Shown piece after piece: positions 49,110 to 59,057 of a stretch of DNA of 64,000 nt; positions within the stretch are counted from its first letter, which is position 1; each line of letters opens with the position of its first letter. The notes under the pieces are model-generated. The model saw only the letters and a program-made list of their open reading frames with translations. It made no database searches and was not told where the DNA came from. The position numbers and the translations under genes are program-made. The stretch is from a bacterium (lineage in GTDB: Bacteria > Zhuqueibacterota > Zhuqueibacteria > Residuimicrobiales > Residuimicrobiaceae). Location: positions 1-64,000 of the forward strand of contig JAKQNR010000035.1 of NCBI GenBank assembly GCA_029565685.1. Direction: 5' to 3'.

Positions 49110-50927
49110 ATGACGAACACCAACAGTGTAAAGATGACTATGCCGGTGAAGCGGTTGCACGGCAACCTGCCGAAAATCGGCATCCGCCCCATCATCGATG
49201 GCAGGCGCATGGGGGTTCGAGAATCCCTGGAAAACCAGACCATGAATATGGCCAAATCGGCCGCCAGGTTGATCTCGGAAAACCTGCGTCATCCCAACGG
49301 ATTGCCGGTGGAATGCGTGATCGCGGACACCTGCATCGGCGGTGCGGCAGAGGCCGCACAGTGTGCGGAAAAATTTCAGCGCGAATGCGTCGGCGTCTCG
49401 TTATCGGTCACCCCGTGCTGGTGCTATGGCATGGAGACCATTGATCTGGACCCGCACCTTCCCAAAGCGATCTGGGGATTTAACGGCACGGAGCGGCCCG
49501 GCGCAGTCTATCTCGCCGCCGCTCTGGCGGCGCACAATCAGCTGGGCCTGCCGGCGTTTGGCATATACGGACACGACGTTCAGGACGCCGCAGACACCAC
49601 CATTCCTCAGGATGTAAAAGAAAAGATTCTGACCTTTGCCAAAGCCGGTCTGGCGGTGGCGGAGATGCGCGGAAAATCTTATCTCTCCCTTGGCTATGTC
49701 TCCATGGGCATCGCCGGTTCGATGGTCGATGCCCATTTTCTGCGCGATTACCTCGGCCTGCGCAGCGAGTTCGTGGACTCGTCCGAATTCACCCGGCGCC
49801 TGAACCACTCCATTTTTGATCAGGAGGAGTTCGAACGCGCGATGAAATGGGTGCAGACGAACTGCAAGGAGGGACCGGATCTGAACAAACCGCAAAACCG
49901 GCTGTCAGCGGAACGTCGCGCAAAGGACTGGCAAACCGTTGTGAAAATGATGCTGATCACCCGCGACCTCATGGTGGGCAATGAAAAGCTGGCGGCTATG
50001 GGATATGGCGAAGAGGCCCTGGGCCATAACGCCATTCTGGCAGGCTTTCAAGGGCAGCGACAATGGACCGATCATATGCCCAACGGCGATTTCCTCGAAG
50101 CGTTGTTGAACTCCAGCTTCGACTGGAACGGCATTCGCGAGCCCTACCTCGTGGCCACCGAGAACGACAGCCTGAACGGAGCGGCCATGCTGTTCGGCCA
50201 TTTGCTGACCGACACGGCGCAGATTTTTGCCGACGTGCGCACTTATTGGAGCCCGGCTGCCGTGAAGCGGGTGACGGGAAAAGCCCTCACCGGCAAAGCG
50301 GCCAATGGCATCATCCACCTGATCAACTCAGGCGCCGCCACTCTGGACGGCACCGGCCGTCAGTCTGAAAAAGGCAAACCGGTGATGAAGCCATGGTGGA
50401 AGATCACGCCCGCAGAAGTGGACAAATGCCTGCAGGCCACAGAGTGGTGTCCGGGCAATGTGGAATATTTCCGTGGCGGCGGCTATTCATCCAGATTCGT
50501 CACCCTGGGCGAGATGCCGATGACCATGGTGCGTCTGAATCTGGTCAAAGGGCTCGGACCGGTGCTGCAATTGGCCGAAGGGTATACTGTGGAACTTCCG
50601 GCCAAGTCCCACCAAGCGCTCTATCAGCGCACAGATCCCACCTGGCCCACTACCTGGTTTGCGCCCAAATTGACGGGCAAGGGCGCGTTTCGCGATGTCT
50701 ATTCAGTGATGGCAAACTGGGGCGCCAACCACGGATCCCTCAGCTACGGCCACGTAGGCCATTTGCTGATCACGCTGGCCAGTCTGCTGCGCATTCCGGT
50801 GTGCATGCATAACGTGGCAGAAGAACGAATTTTCCGTCCCAGCCTTTGGGCCGGCTTTGGCACCGCGGATATGGAGAGCGCAGATTATCGCGCCTGCGCC
50901 AACCTGGGTCCGCTCTACGGCTGTTAG
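49110..50927 (+). CDS. fucI: L-fucose isomerase
   Basis: A 605-residue protein collinear with Fuc[20 protein letters not shown] near the start, [19 protein letters not shown] and GIYGHDVQD in the middle, and a C-terminal metal-site region [14 protein letters not shown]. It converts L-fucose to L-fuculose (and D-arabinose to D-ribulose) with Mn2+. No fucK or fucA is nearby. ATG 49110 gives better spacing to CGGAG than ATG 49104. It ends 1 bp before the ligase gene. Confidence 0.93.
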   Translation: MTNTNSVKMTMPVKRLHGNLPKIGIRPIIDGRRMGVRESLENQTMNMAKSAARLISENLRHPNGLPVECVIADTCIGGAAEAAQCAEKFQRECVGVSLSVTPCWCYGMETIDLDPHLPKAIWGFNGTERPGAVYLAAALAAHNQLGLPAFGIYGHDVQDAADTTIPQDVKEKILTFAKAGLAVAEMRGKSYLSLGYVSMGIAGSMVDAHFLRDYLGLRSEFVDSSEFTRRLNHSIFDQEEFERAMKWVQTNCKEGPDLNKPQNRLSAERRAKDWQTVVKMMLITRDLMVGNEKLAAMGYGEEALGHNAILAGFQGQRQWTDHMPNGDFLEALLNSSFDWNGIREPYLVATENDSLNGAAMLFGHLLTDTAQIFADVRTYWSPAAVKRVTGKALTGKAANGIIHLINSGAATLDGTGRQSEKGKPVMKPWWKITPAEVDKCLQATEWCPGNVEYFRGGGYSSRFVTLGEMPMTMVRLNLVKGLGPVLQLAEGYTVELPAKSHQALYQRTDPTWPTTWFAPKLTGKGAFRDVYSVMANWGANHGSLSYGHVGHLLITLASLLRIPVCMHNVAEERIFRPSLWAGFGTADMESADYRACANLGPLYGC

Positions 50928-50928
50928 A

Positions 50929-52131
50929 ATGAAAAAGACAAAAAAGAAAATTCGTGTGGCGGTCATTTTTGGAGGACGGTCCGGCGAACATGAGGTCTCC
51001 CTGGTCTCCGCCGGATCGATCCTCTCCGCGCTGGATCGATCCAAGTACGACATCACTTCCATCGGCATCAGTAAAACCGGGCGCTGGCTGGTGGGCGATG
51101 ACACCTTGCAGCAGCTCAGCGAAGGCCGAGAGAAAAAACTGATCCCCGCCTGTTTGCCCGCAGACCCCGGCGCAGCACGTCTGCTGGCTCTGCGGCAACA
51201 GGCAGGCCTGCCGGAGGGGTTGAGCGGCAAGGCGTTCGATGTTGTGTTTCCGGTTCTGCACGGTCCCCGCGGCGAGGACGGCACCATCCAGGGCTTGCTG
51301 GAATTGGCGGACCTGCCTTATGTGGGCGCCGGCGTGCTCGGCTCCGCCCTATCGATGGATAAAATCATGCAAAAACATCTCTGCCGGCAGCAGGGGCTGC
51401 CGGTAGTGGATTTCCTCTGGTTCCGCGACCTCGATTGGCAACAAAACAGCAACCGCCAGGACCGGCCGTTGCTGCCCGATCAGCTGGCTAACATGACGCG
51501 CAAAGAGATGATCGAGGCTATTCTCGAGGATTTGAAACTGCCGGTCTTCGTCAAACCGCCGAACATGGGATCCAGCGTCGGCATTCACAAAGCGCACACG
51601 GTCAAAGAGCTCAAGGCAGCCATCGAGGATGCGTTGCGCTACGACCGCAAGGTGCTGATTGAAAAATCGGTGCCGAATGCGCGCGAGCTGGAAGTCAGCC
51701 TGCTGGGCAACGCGACGCCGCGCGCTTCCGTGGTGGGCGAGGTGTTTCCATCCAACGAATTCTATGACTATAACGCCAAGTATGTCGATGACGCCTGCCG
51801 GTTTCAAATCCCCGCAGATCTGCCCGAAGACCTGGCCCGTGCGATCCAAGACACCGCCATCCGCGCCTTTCTGGCCGTGGAATGCGAGGGCATGGCGCGC
51901 GTCGATTTCCTGCTGCAGGCGGATTCCGACCGGTTCTATCTTTCGGAGCTCAACACCATCCCCGGCTTTACCAGCATCAGCATGTATCCCAAGTTGTGGC
52001 AGGCCAGCGGACTGGGCTACAGCGAACTGCTGGACGAACTGATCCGCTTGGCGATGGAACGCCAGGAACGCCGGCAACGGCTGCAGACCAGCTTTCAGCC
52101 GGATCAAAAGTGGTATCGGAAAAAAACCTGA
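50929..52131 (+). CDS. ddl: D-alanine--D-alanine ligase
   Basis: A 400-residue ATP-grasp enzyme. VAVIFGGRSGEHEVSLVSA (near residues 9-27) binds D-alanine, FVKPPNMGSSVGIHKA is the ATP loop, and SELNTIPGFTSISMYPKLW is the C-terminal active-site region. It makes the D-Ala-D-Ala end of peptidoglycan precursors. A longer reading from 50857 would overlap fucI and is rejected. It sits 1 bp after fucI, an unexpected operon partner. Confidence 0.93.
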   Translation: MKKTKKKIRVAVIFGGRSGEHEVSLVSAGSILSALDRSKYDITSIGISKTGRWLVGDDTLQQLSEGREKKLIPACLPADPGAARLLALRQQAGLPEGLSGKAFDVVFPVLHGPRGEDGTIQGLLELADLPYVGAGVLGSALSMDKIMQKHLCRQQGLPVVDFLWFRDLDWQQNSNRQDRPLLPDQLANMTRKEMIEAILEDLKLPVFVKPPNMGSSVGIHKAHTVKELKAAIEDALRYDRKVLIEKSVPNARELEVSLLGNATPRASVVGEVFPSNEFYDYNAKYVDDACRFQIPADLPEDLARAIQDTAIRAFLAVECEGMARVDFLLQADSDRFYLSELNTIPGFTSISMYPKLWQASGLGYSELLDELIRLAMERQERRQRLQTSFQPDQKWYRKKT

Positions 52132-52171
52132 GCCATTACCGGGGTGTGCATTACGCTCCCCACTCGGTTCT

Positions 52172-52202
52172 CTCTGCCGGAGCGTGGGGCGTTCCGGCAG
52201 AG
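52172..52202 (+). terminator. Strong hairpin after ddl
   Basis: A 10-bp stem (CTCTGCCGGA/TCCGGCAGAG) with an 11-nt loop, 40 bp past the stop. There is no T-run on either strand, so it may be a 3'-end or Rho-linked structure rather than an intrinsic terminator. Confidence 0.4.
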
Positions 52203-52268
52203 GCCGACGGCGTCGCCCCCGCTTCCTCTGCCTGTTTTATCTTTTCATCCCGTCCCGCAAAAAAAAGC

Positions 52269-52315
52269 TTGCCCATGTAACTTTTTTTTATTAATATATG
52301 TATATATGTACATAT
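52269..52315 (+). promoter_or_regulatory. Promoter and operator of the SdpR/SdpI-like pair
   Basis: TTGCCC (52269-52274) and TAATAT (52292-52297) are 17 bp apart. A perfect 12-bp palindrome, ATATGTACATAT (52304-52315), lies at the predicted start site, with a related ATATGTATATAT just before it. This is a typical place for an ArsR autorepressor. Confidence 0.6.
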
Positions 52316-52332
52316 GCATGGAGATAGATAGA

Positions 52333-52599
52333 ATGGAACTCGACAAACTGTTCCAAGCCCTGGCGGACCCGACGCGGAGAAAGATCGTGCAATTGCTTAA
52401 AAAACAGGATCAGACGCCGTCGGACTTGCTGCAGAAGATAAAGGTCTCCCAGCCGACCCTCTCCCATCATCTGGACATCCTTAAACGCGCGAATCTGATC
52501 GATGGGGCCCGGGAGGGCCAGTACATCCGCTACTCGCTGAATATGAGCGTGTTCCAAATGTCCGTGGATTATTTAATGAAATTCATCGGAAAGGAGTAA
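52333..52599 (+). CDS. ArsR-family repressor, SdpR-like
   Basis: An 88-residue winged-helix protein: ALADPTRRKIVQLLKKQ is the ArsR start and SQPTLSHHLDILKRANLI the recognition helix. No metal-binding cysteines are seen, as in SdpR-type members. ATG 52333 is supported by GGAG 9 nt away. It is followed after 3 bp by an SdpI-like gene, matching the B. subtilis sdpRI pair, where the immunity protein relieves repression. Confidence 0.88.
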   Translation: MELDKLFQALADPTRRKIVQLLKKQDQTPSDLLQKIKVSQPTLSHHLDILKRANLIDGAREGQYIRYSLNMSVFQMSVDYLMKFIGKE

Positions 52600-52602
52600 C
52601 CT

Positions 52603-53271
52603 ATGAAATGGCAGCTGAAACGTGAACTGTTGCCGCTCGCTGTGCTGTTGGTCATGGCGCTCACCGCCTGGTTCGTCTATCCGACGTTGCCGGACCGAGT
52701 GCCGACCCATTTTAACATCCACGGAGAACCGGACGATTACAGCGGCAAGGCCGGCTTCACCGCATTTACCCTGGGCGGGTGCATCGTACTCTATCTGGTG
52801 CTCACGTTCATACCCTGGCTCGATCCGTTTCGCAAAAAAATCGAACAGCGCTATGAGACGTTTCTCAAATTCAGAAATCTCACCCTGGTCTTTTTCGCCA
52901 TCATCTTTTTTCTCTCCCTTCACGCCGCCCGTACAGGTCGGTTCGAGCCGCGCTGGCTGGGATTCGGTTTCGGCGCTCTGTTCATCGCGCTGGGCAACTA
53001 TCTGCCGCAGTTGCCGCGCAACTTTTTCTTTGGCGTTCGTTCGCCCTGGACTCTGGCCTCAGAGGAGGTCTGGAAACGCACGCACATCATCTCCGGCTAT
53101 GGTTTTGTCGCCGGCGGCCTGCTGATGATCCTGCTGGCCCTGTGCAACGTCAACATGATCTGGAGCATGCTCGGCATCATGGCGCCGATTTCCCTGTTCT
53201 GTACGTTTGTCTATCCCTATTTTCTGTTTAAAAAGCTGCAAAAGGAAAATGGTAAAGAGGTCCAATTATAG
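52603..53271 (+). CDS. SdpI-like integral membrane protein (DUF1648)
   Basis: A 222-residue protein with about six spans. The opening resembles DUF1648 (TLPDRVPTHFNIHGEPDDYSG) and the FFGVRSPWTLASEEVWKRTH segment is the SdpI domain. In B. subtilis SdpI gives immunity to the SdpC toxin and signals to SdpR. No sdpABC genes are here, so it may sense an outside toxin or have another membrane role. Confidence 0.88.
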   Translation: MKWQLKRELLPLAVLLVMALTAWFVYPTLPDRVPTHFNIHGEPDDYSGKAGFTAFTLGGCIVLYLVLTFIPWLDPFRKKIEQRYETFLKFRNLTLVFFAIIFFLSLHAARTGRFEPRWLGFGFGALFIALGNYLPQLPRNFFFGVRSPWTLASEEVWKRTHIISGYGFVAGGLLMILLALCNVNMIWSMLGIMAPISLFCTFVYPYFLFKKLQKENGKEVQL

Positions 53272-53281
53272 AAAGGCTCCT

Positions 53282-54667
53282 ATGAAAAAGATCGGCCGGA
53301 TTTCCTTGTTGCTGTTTGCCGTTGCGCAAGCCTCCGCACAGCCCCCCTGCGTGGGCAACTGGCTCGGCGCGCTGAAAGTGTCGGGCATGGAATTGCGCAT
53401 CGTCTTTAAAATCACCGCCGCGGCGGACAGCGCCTTGACCGCCAAAATAGACAGCCCGGATCAGGGCGCGAAAGACATTCCCATGGACGCGGTCGTCTGC
53501 CGTCAGGATACGATCACCATCCGCTGTGCGGCGATCATGGGCGCCTATCAGGGCGTCCTGAGCAGCGACGGCACAGCTATCCAGGGCGTCTGGAAACAAG
53601 CCGGCATGACGCTGCCGCTGAACCTGAAAAAAGTGGCAGAAGCGCCGTCCGTCCGGCGGCCGCAAAATCCGCAAAAGCCCTACCCCTACCTCGAAGAGGA
53701 AGTGACCTTTGAAAACCGCAACGCCGGCATCCGCCTGGCTGGAACCCTGACCAAGCCGAAAAACGGCGGTCCCTTTACCGCGGTGATCCTCATCTCCGGC
53801 TCCGGCGCCCAGGATCGCGATGAGACGGTTTTCAATCACAAGCCGTTCTGGGTGCTGGCCGATCATCTCACCCGCCGGGGCATAGCGGTGCTGCGTTTCG
53901 ACGATCGCGGCGTGGGCCGCTCCCAGGGTGATTTCAAAACCGCCACCACGCAGGATTTCTGTTCCGATGTGCTGGCTGCTGTTGAGCATCTAAAATCGTG
54001 CAAGGCGATCGACCCGCGACGTATTGGATTGTTGGGTCACAGCGAAGGCGGGCTGGTGGCGCCCATGGCGGCGTCCGCTGACCAAAGCATTGCCTTTATC
54101 GTTCTTTTGGCAGGGCCCGGCGTGACCGGCGAAAAGATCGTTCTGGCGCAGCTGGCGGCGCTGGCGCGCCAATCCGGCATGGATGAAAAGACCATTGCAG
54201 ACAATGTGGCGTTGCAACAAAGCCTTTTTGACGTCCTCAAGCGGGAAACGAACAACGAGCTGGCGGGTCGCGAGATCCGCGAACGGATGCTGAACGCGTT
54301 GAGCGAGGAAGAAAAAAAGCAGGTGCAGGAAGCGGCGCTGCAGGCTCAGATCCAGACGCTGGTTTCACCCTGGTACCGCTGGTTTCTCACCTATGATCCC
54401 ATACCCGCGCTGAAAAAATTGCGCTGCCCGGTGCTGGCCTTGAACGGCGAGAAGGATCTGCAGGTGCCGGCGGAGCAAAATCTAGCCGAGATCGAAAAAG
54501 CGCTTCGCCTTGGGGGCAACCAAAAGTACACCGTGCGTACAATGGGCGGCCTGAATCATCTGTTCCAAACCTGTCAAACCGGCGCGGTCAGCGAATACGG
54601 CGCCATCGAAGAGACCCTATCGCCGCAGGTGCTGACGCTGATTGCGGATTGGATCCAAGCCTTGTGA
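53282..54667 (+). CDS. Exported alpha/beta-hydrolase (EstD-like)
   Basis: A 461-residue protein with a signal peptide to about residue 20, a beta-rich N-terminal domain of about 110 residues, and an alpha/beta hydrolase with nucleophile GHSEGG, aspartate in NGEKDLQVP and histidine in GGLNHLFQ. The layout resembles Thermotoga EstD and related esterases. It starts 10 bp after the SdpI gene and may be co-transcribed. The ester substrate is unknown. Confidence 0.85.
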   Translation: MKKIGRISLLLFAVAQASAQPPCVGNWLGALKVSGMELRIVFKITAAADSALTAKIDSPDQGAKDIPMDAVVCRQDTITIRCAAIMGAYQGVLSSDGTAIQGVWKQAGMTLPLNLKKVAEAPSVRRPQNPQKPYPYLEEEVTFENRNAGIRLAGTLTKPKNGGPFTAVILISGSGAQDRDETVFNHKPFWVLADHLTRRGIAVLRFDDRGVGRSQGDFKTATTQDFCSDVLAAVEHLKSCKAIDPRRIGLLGHSEGGLVAPMAASADQSIAFIVLLAGPGVTGEKIVLAQLAALARQSGMDEKTIADNVALQQSLFDVLKRETNNELAGREIRERMLNALSEEEKKQVQEAALQAQIQTLVSPWYRWFLTYDPIPALKKLRCPVLALNGEKDLQVPAEQNLAEIEKALRLGGNQKYTVRTMGGLNHLFQTCQTGAVSEYGAIEETLSPQVLTLIADWIQAL

Positions 54668-54819
54668 TCCTCAATAAAGGCCGACCGGATGAACGCTCAC
54701 GGCAGGTCAGCATGCCTGATGCAGCCCCTGCCGCCGGCAATGGTCGTTTTTTTGCTGGTCGACAGGGCTCTAGTTATTTAGACCAATGGCGTGAGCGGGG
54801 GATTGGAAACCATAGGGCG

Positions 54820-55713
54820 TCATGGCGTGCGCAAAAGCGCGGCAGCGAGTTGTTCGGTGATGAAAATCTGGCCGGCCCGATTGGGATGGGTGGCATCGGA
54901 GAAAAAATCATAGCGGTGGGTATACGCCTGGTCAATCTCAATGAGCTGAATCCCCTGCAGCTGCTGAGCATAACTGCGCAGCAGCTGTAAAGCTCTGCGG
55001 TGTTCCGGTTGGCCCTCATCGAGAAAATCGATAAAGGGGACATAGAGCAGCGCCACCCGCAGCCCCCGAGAACGCGAAAACTGGATCAGCGTTTCAAAGA
55101 GCCGAACATTCTCATCCAGCACTGCGTATTGTTCATCCAATTTCAATGACGCCAATTTAGCCTGCAGGGCGAGGACGTCCACTGAATCCTCCGGCGCCGG
55201 TTCCTGGCGGCCCATCAGGCCCAGACGCGCGACGCTCTGAATCGTCGTATCGCTGAACCGCAGCAGCCGCAACCAGCTGCGGGCGGCATACTCGGACCAG
55301 CTAGCGGCGTGGGAGCGCACATGGGCGGCGACGCAACGGGAATCCATAAAAGGATAGAATAACCGGTACTGATTTTTTCCCAAACCCTTTCCAAACGTAT
55401 AGTCATCGACGATGTACACGAAGGTGGTCACCGATTGCGGATGGCGTTCAAGAAATTGCTCGACCATCACCATGTGGTCGTCGAGAAAAGTCCCCTGCAC
55501 CGCATATTTGGCCACCGGCCGGGCCAGACGTTTCTCCAGAAGCTTTTGATCGATCCCCTGCACCATCCGCGAATGTCCCACGCATAAAATCTCAGCCTCC
55601 TTGTTCAAGCCGTAATAGACCTCCAAACCATGGCGAAGCAGGCGGGCGCCGCACAGATCGAGCAGCAACAGGATGGCGGAAAAGAGGATCCCTTTGGTTA
55701 ACAATTTCAGCAT
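54820..55713 (-). CDS. DltD-like/SGNH-type membrane-anchored protein
   Basis: A 297-residue protein with one N-terminal span (residues 8-24) and an exported domain. The nucleophile block is ILCVGHSRM (GxS) and the end has DATHPNRAGQ, giving the D-x-x-H of SGNH hydrolases. Its place after an MBOAT gene matches DltD or AlgX/AlgJ-like partners, which help transfer or edit acyl groups on a surface polymer. Confidence 0.75.
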   Translation of the reverse strand: MLKLLTKGILFSAILLLLDLCGARLLRHGLEVYYGLNKEAEILCVGHSRMVQGIDQKLLEKRLARPVAKYAVQGTFLDDHMVMVEQFLERHPQSVTTFVYIVDDYTFGKGLGKNQYRLFYPFMDSRCVAAHVRSHAASWSEYAARSWLRLLRFSDTTIQSVARLGLMGRQEPAPEDSVDVLALQAKLASLKLDEQYAVLDENVRLFETLIQFSRSRGLRVALLYVPFIDFLDEGQPEHRRALQLLRSYAQQLQGIQLIEIDQAYTHRYDFFSDATHPNRAGQIFITEQLAAALLRTP

Positions 55714-55725
55714 AACAGTGGCCGA

Positions 55726-57165
55726 TTAAAACCTCAAATAGATGAACGCATTCTCGCTGGCTTGGTTGAACAGAAGGAGGCTGAGGATCAGCAGGTAATA
55801 AGCGCTCCAACGCAGCCACAGCGGCAAATGAAAAAAACGCGCCTGCCAGGACGGTCGGCTGGCAAGGGATTCGATGATGAAAACGCACAGGGTACCTGCC
55901 AACGCCAGAAACAGGCCGGTTTTGTCATACAGACCGAGGAGTGCGGAGACGCCGCGGCTGGGAGCGAAGAGATGGGTGACGATATAGCCGGCGTCCGCGA
56001 GCGTGCTGGCACGGAAAAAGATCCAGGCGAAACAGACCAGCTGAAAAGTAAAAAAGACTTTCCACACCCTCGCCGGCGCGGAGCGCAGCAGCGGGAATGA
56101 TTTTGCCAGGGTCTTTTGCACCGGACGCCAAAAGACCGCGGCCGCTAAAAAGATTCCGTGCAGCAATCCCCAGACGACAAAACACCAGCTGGCGCCGTGC
56201 CAGAGCCCGCTGATAAAAAAAGTAATGAACAGCGCCAGCGCGGTTCCGGCGGTGCGCAGATGCCGAAACCGCATCTGCAGCGGCTTGAACAGGTAGTCGA
56301 GAAGGCAGCGCGAGAAGGAGATGTGCCAGCGGCGCCAGAACTCCATCACCGAAAGAGCGGCATAGGGCTTGTTGAAATTATCGGTCAAGGTGATGTTGAA
56401 AAGCCGGGCGCTGCCCAGGGCCATGTGGGTATAGCCGGAAAAATCGCAGTAGAGCTGCAACGCATACGCCCAGGTGGCCAGGACCAATGCCCAACCGCTG
56501 TAGCTGTGCACATCCCCATAGACCAGGTCGACGTATCCCTCCAGGCGGTTGGCGACCACCATTTTTTTAAACAATCCCCAGGCGAAGAGCAACAGGCCGG
56601 CGCGGGCGGCCGTGTAGTCAAAACGGTAAGGAGCTTTCAATTGCGGTAAAAGGTCTTCGGCACGTTCAATAGGACCCTGCAGCAATTTGGGAAAAAAGCC
56701 GAGATACAGCGCAAAATAGCCCAAATGGCGTTCCGCCGGTATCTTTTCCAGATAGAGGTCCACCAGGTAGGACACCGCCTGAAAAACATAATAGGAAACC
56801 CCGATGGCGACCGGGACCCAACGGGTAAAATCCATATCAGCAAAAAGCCCTGCTGAGCGCAGCCATTGAACCAGAACCGGCAGATACCTGAGAAGCAGCA
56901 GCGGCAAAAGCACGGCCGCGATAGAGGCGATCAACAGGGCCCGTTTCCCCTCATCGCTTTGTCGGGAATCCATCAGCAGTCCGCCGAAAAATGCCGCCAG
57001 CGTCACCAGGAGGAACACGACCATCAGGTAAGGAACGCCCACTGCGGCGTAGAACACAAAACTCGCCAGCAACAGCGCCGGCCAGCGCCGGCCGGCGCCG
57101 GCGACGAAAAAGCAGAGATAGACCGCGGGCAGAAAAAGAAAGAATGTCAGTGAATTAAAATGCAA
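55726..57165 (-). CDS. MBOAT-family acyltransferase (DltB/AlgI-like)
   Basis: A 479-residue membrane protein with about 11 spans. YCDFSGYTHMALG and FWRRWHISFSRCLLDYLFKPL are MBOAT signatures and SGLWHGASW holds the catalytic histidine. Such enzymes pass an acyl group across the inner membrane to a polysaccharide or lipid. It lies between the carrier protein and the SGNH-like gene with gaps of 18 and 12 bp. Confidence 0.9.
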   Translation of the reverse strand: MHFNSLTFFLFLPAVYLCFFVAGAGRRWPALLLASFVFYAAVGVPYLMVVFLLVTLAAFFGGLLMDSRQSDEGKRALLIASIAAVLLPLLLLRYLPVLVQWLRSAGLFADMDFTRWVPVAIGVSYYVFQAVSYLVDLYLEKIPAERHLGYFALYLGFFPKLLQGPIERAEDLLPQLKAPYRFDYTAARAGLLLFAWGLFKKMVVANRLEGYVDLVYGDVHSYSGWALVLATWAYALQLYCDFSGYTHMALGSARLFNITLTDNFNKPYAALSVMEFWRRWHISFSRCLLDYLFKPLQMRFRHLRTAGTALALFITFFISGLWHGASWCFVVWGLLHGIFLAAAVFWRPVQKTLAKSFPLLRSAPARVWKVFFTFQLVCFAWIFFRASTLADAGYIVTHLFAPSRGVSALLGLYDKTGLFLALAGTLCVFIIESLASRPSWQARFFHLPLWLRWSAYYLLILSLLLFNQASENAFIYLRF

Positions 57166-57183
57166 AAGACGTCCCCCGGACCA

Positions 57184-57426
57184 TCACGGGCGCGCTTCCA
57201 ACTTGGCGTTGATGCTGTGGTACAGATCGCCGACGTTTTTGAAGCTCAAGAGTTCCTTCTGGCTGAAGTGCACTTTAAAGGCGGTCTCCAGCGCCAGAAT
57301 CAGATTCACATGCGACAGGGAATCCCAACCGTCGACGTCGTCCGCAGTCGTCGAGGGGGTGACGTGAAGAGCGTCATCGTCAAACACCTGTTGAAAAATC
57401 GGATCAAGCTGTTCCAGGGAGATCAT
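57184..57426 (-). CDS. Acyl carrier protein
   Basis: An 80-residue carrier protein with the phosphopantetheine serine S36 in GWDSLSHV. It probably receives the acyl group from the adenylating enzyme encoded 5 bp upstream and delivers it to the MBOAT protein, as DltC does. It is too divergent to be the housekeeping AcpP. Confidence 0.88.
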   Translation of the reverse strand: MISLEQLDPIFQQVFDDDALHVTPSTTADDVDGWDSLSHVNLILALETAFKVHFSQKELLSFKNVGDLYHSINAKLEARP

Positions 57427-57431
57427 GGTGA

Positions 57432-59057
57432 TCAGGCCTCCAGAGTTGATGTATCGCCGGCATCCAGCCCCAGGTAGCGGGCTTTCAGGATACGTCGCAT
57501 TATCTTGCCACTTTTATTTTTCGGAATGGAATCGATAAAAAAGATCTGCTGCGGCGTGGCAACCGAAGAGACCCGGTGGGCGATGTACAACCGTATTTTG
57601 AGCTCCAGGTCGAGGGACGCAGTGTAGGTTTTATGCAAAGCGACAAAAAGAACCACCTTTTCAAAGAGCAGCTCATCCGGCACACCGATGGCGCCGGACT
57701 CGGCCACCTCTTCGATCTCCAGCGCCGCGCTCTCGACCTCAAACGGGCTGACCAGATGGCCGGCGGTGTTGATCACATCGTCACTTCGACCCATGAACCA
57801 GTAATAGCCGTCCTTATCGCGATAAGCCGTATCGCCGGTGTAATAAAAGCCGTCTTTGAACTTTTGCTGATAGCTGTCGTCATGGTTCAGATAGGTGACG
57901 AACATTGAAGGCCACCCTGCTTTCAGGCACAGCGCACCCTGCTCCATCTCATCAGCCGCTGAACCGTCTTCACGGAGGATAGCCGGCTCAACGCCGACCA
58001 CAGGAATGCCCATGGAGCCGGGCTTGACAACCACCCCCGGACGGTTGCTGATCATGATGGCGCCGGTTTCCGTCTGAAACCAGGTATCATAGATCTCTTT
58101 TCCCAAAACGCGACGGCTCCACTGGATCACCTCCGGATTCAACGGTTCGCCGACGCTGAATATATGCTTTAAATTCGACAAATCGGTTCGCTGCAGCGTC
58201 GCCGGATCCTCACGCATCAGCATGCGCAGAGCGGTGGGCGCGGTATACCATACCGTCACAGCCTGGGATTCGAGAATGGAAAACCAGGAAGTCGCATCAT
58301 AACCGCCGCCGAAGTGAATCTGAGTCACGCCCAAACTCCACGGACCGATGATCCCATACGAAGTGCCGGTCACCCAGCCCTGATCGGCGGTGCACCAAAA
58401 GACATCGTTTGAACCAAGCTGTAAAATTTTTTCCGCAGTCATGCGTTGGGTGAGGGCGCTGCGGTGCACATGGAGCACGCCCTTTGGCTTGCCGGTGGAG
58501 CCGGAGGTATAATGCAGTAGGGAAGGCGTTTCAGCTGCGGTGGGTTCGACCTGGTACTCGGTGGAAGCGCGTTCCGCCAGACAGCGATAGCTGAGAAGAT
58601 CATCGGCCAGATCAGCCTCGCTGTCAATGAGGATGATCGTGCGCAGGGCCGGCAGACGATCGCGAATCCTTTCGATCTTTTTTAAAAAACTGCGGCGGGT
58701 AAACAAAATTTTAGCCTGGGAATCGCCCAAGCGGTCGAGAAGACCCTCTTCGCCGAAATTGGCAAACAGCGGTCCAGCCACGGCCTGGATCTTGAGAATC
58801 CCGAGCAGGATGAAGAACTGCTCAGGCATTTTGGGCAAAAAGGTGAAAACGATATCCCCGGCTTTGGCGCCGACCTCAACGAGCAGATTGGCCACTCGAT
58901 TGCTCTGCTGTTCAAGATCTGTAAAAGTCAAATCGGTCTGTTCCATGGCTGCGGAGAGCCAACGCATCGCCACTTTGGAACCCCGCCCGGCCTCGCACTG
59001 CTGTCGCGTGCAGAGATGGCCGATATTGAATTGCTCTCGTTTGATCGAACTGCTCAT
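57432..59057 (-). CDS. Acetyl-CoA synthetase-like adenylating enzyme
   Basis: A 541-residue ANL-family ligase: YTSGSTGKPKG (A3), DTWFQTETG (A5), YYTGDTAYRDKDGYYWFMGRSDD (A7-A8) and PKNKSGKIMRR with the catalytic lysine (A10). The sequence is closer to acetyl-CoA synthetase than to DltA. ATG 59057 is preceded by GGAGGG. Before a carrier protein it may load an acyl group on that carrier rather than on CoA; this is inferred from position. Confidence 0.87.
   Translation of the reverse strand: MSSSIKREQFNIGHLCTRQQCEAGRGSKVAMRWLSAAMEQTDLTFTDLEQQSNRVANLLVEVGAKAGDIVFTFLPKMPEQFFILLGILKIQAVAGPLFANFGEEGLLDRLGDSQAKILFTRRSFLKKIERIRDRLPALRTIILIDSEADLADDLLSYRCLAERASTEYQVEPTAAETPSLLHYTSGSTGKPKGVLHVHRSALTQRMTAEKILQLGSNDVFWCTADQGWVTGTSYGIIGPWSLGVTQIHFGGGYDATSWFSILESQAVTVWYTAPTALRMLMREDPATLQRTDLSNLKHIFSVGEPLNPEVIQWSRRVLGKEIYDTWFQTETGAIMISNRPGVVVKPGSMGIPVVGVEPAILREDGSAADEMEQGALCLKAGWPSMFVTYLNHDDSYQQKFKDGFYYTGDTAYRDKDGYYWFMGRSDDVINTAGHLVSPFEVESAALEIEEVAESGAIGVPDELLFEKVVLFVALHKTYTASLDLELKIRLYIAHRVSSVATPQQIFFIDSIPKNKSGKIMRRILKARYLGLDAGDTSTLEA

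Noticed and set aside
52144..52332. Upstream extension of the ArsR-type gene
   Set aside because: The added residues cover the promoter and operator; the ATG at 52333 has the ribosome binding site.
54649..54990. 113-codon plus-strand frame after the esterase gene
   Set aside because: It overlaps the esterase end and the SGNH-like gene on the other strand and resembles no protein.
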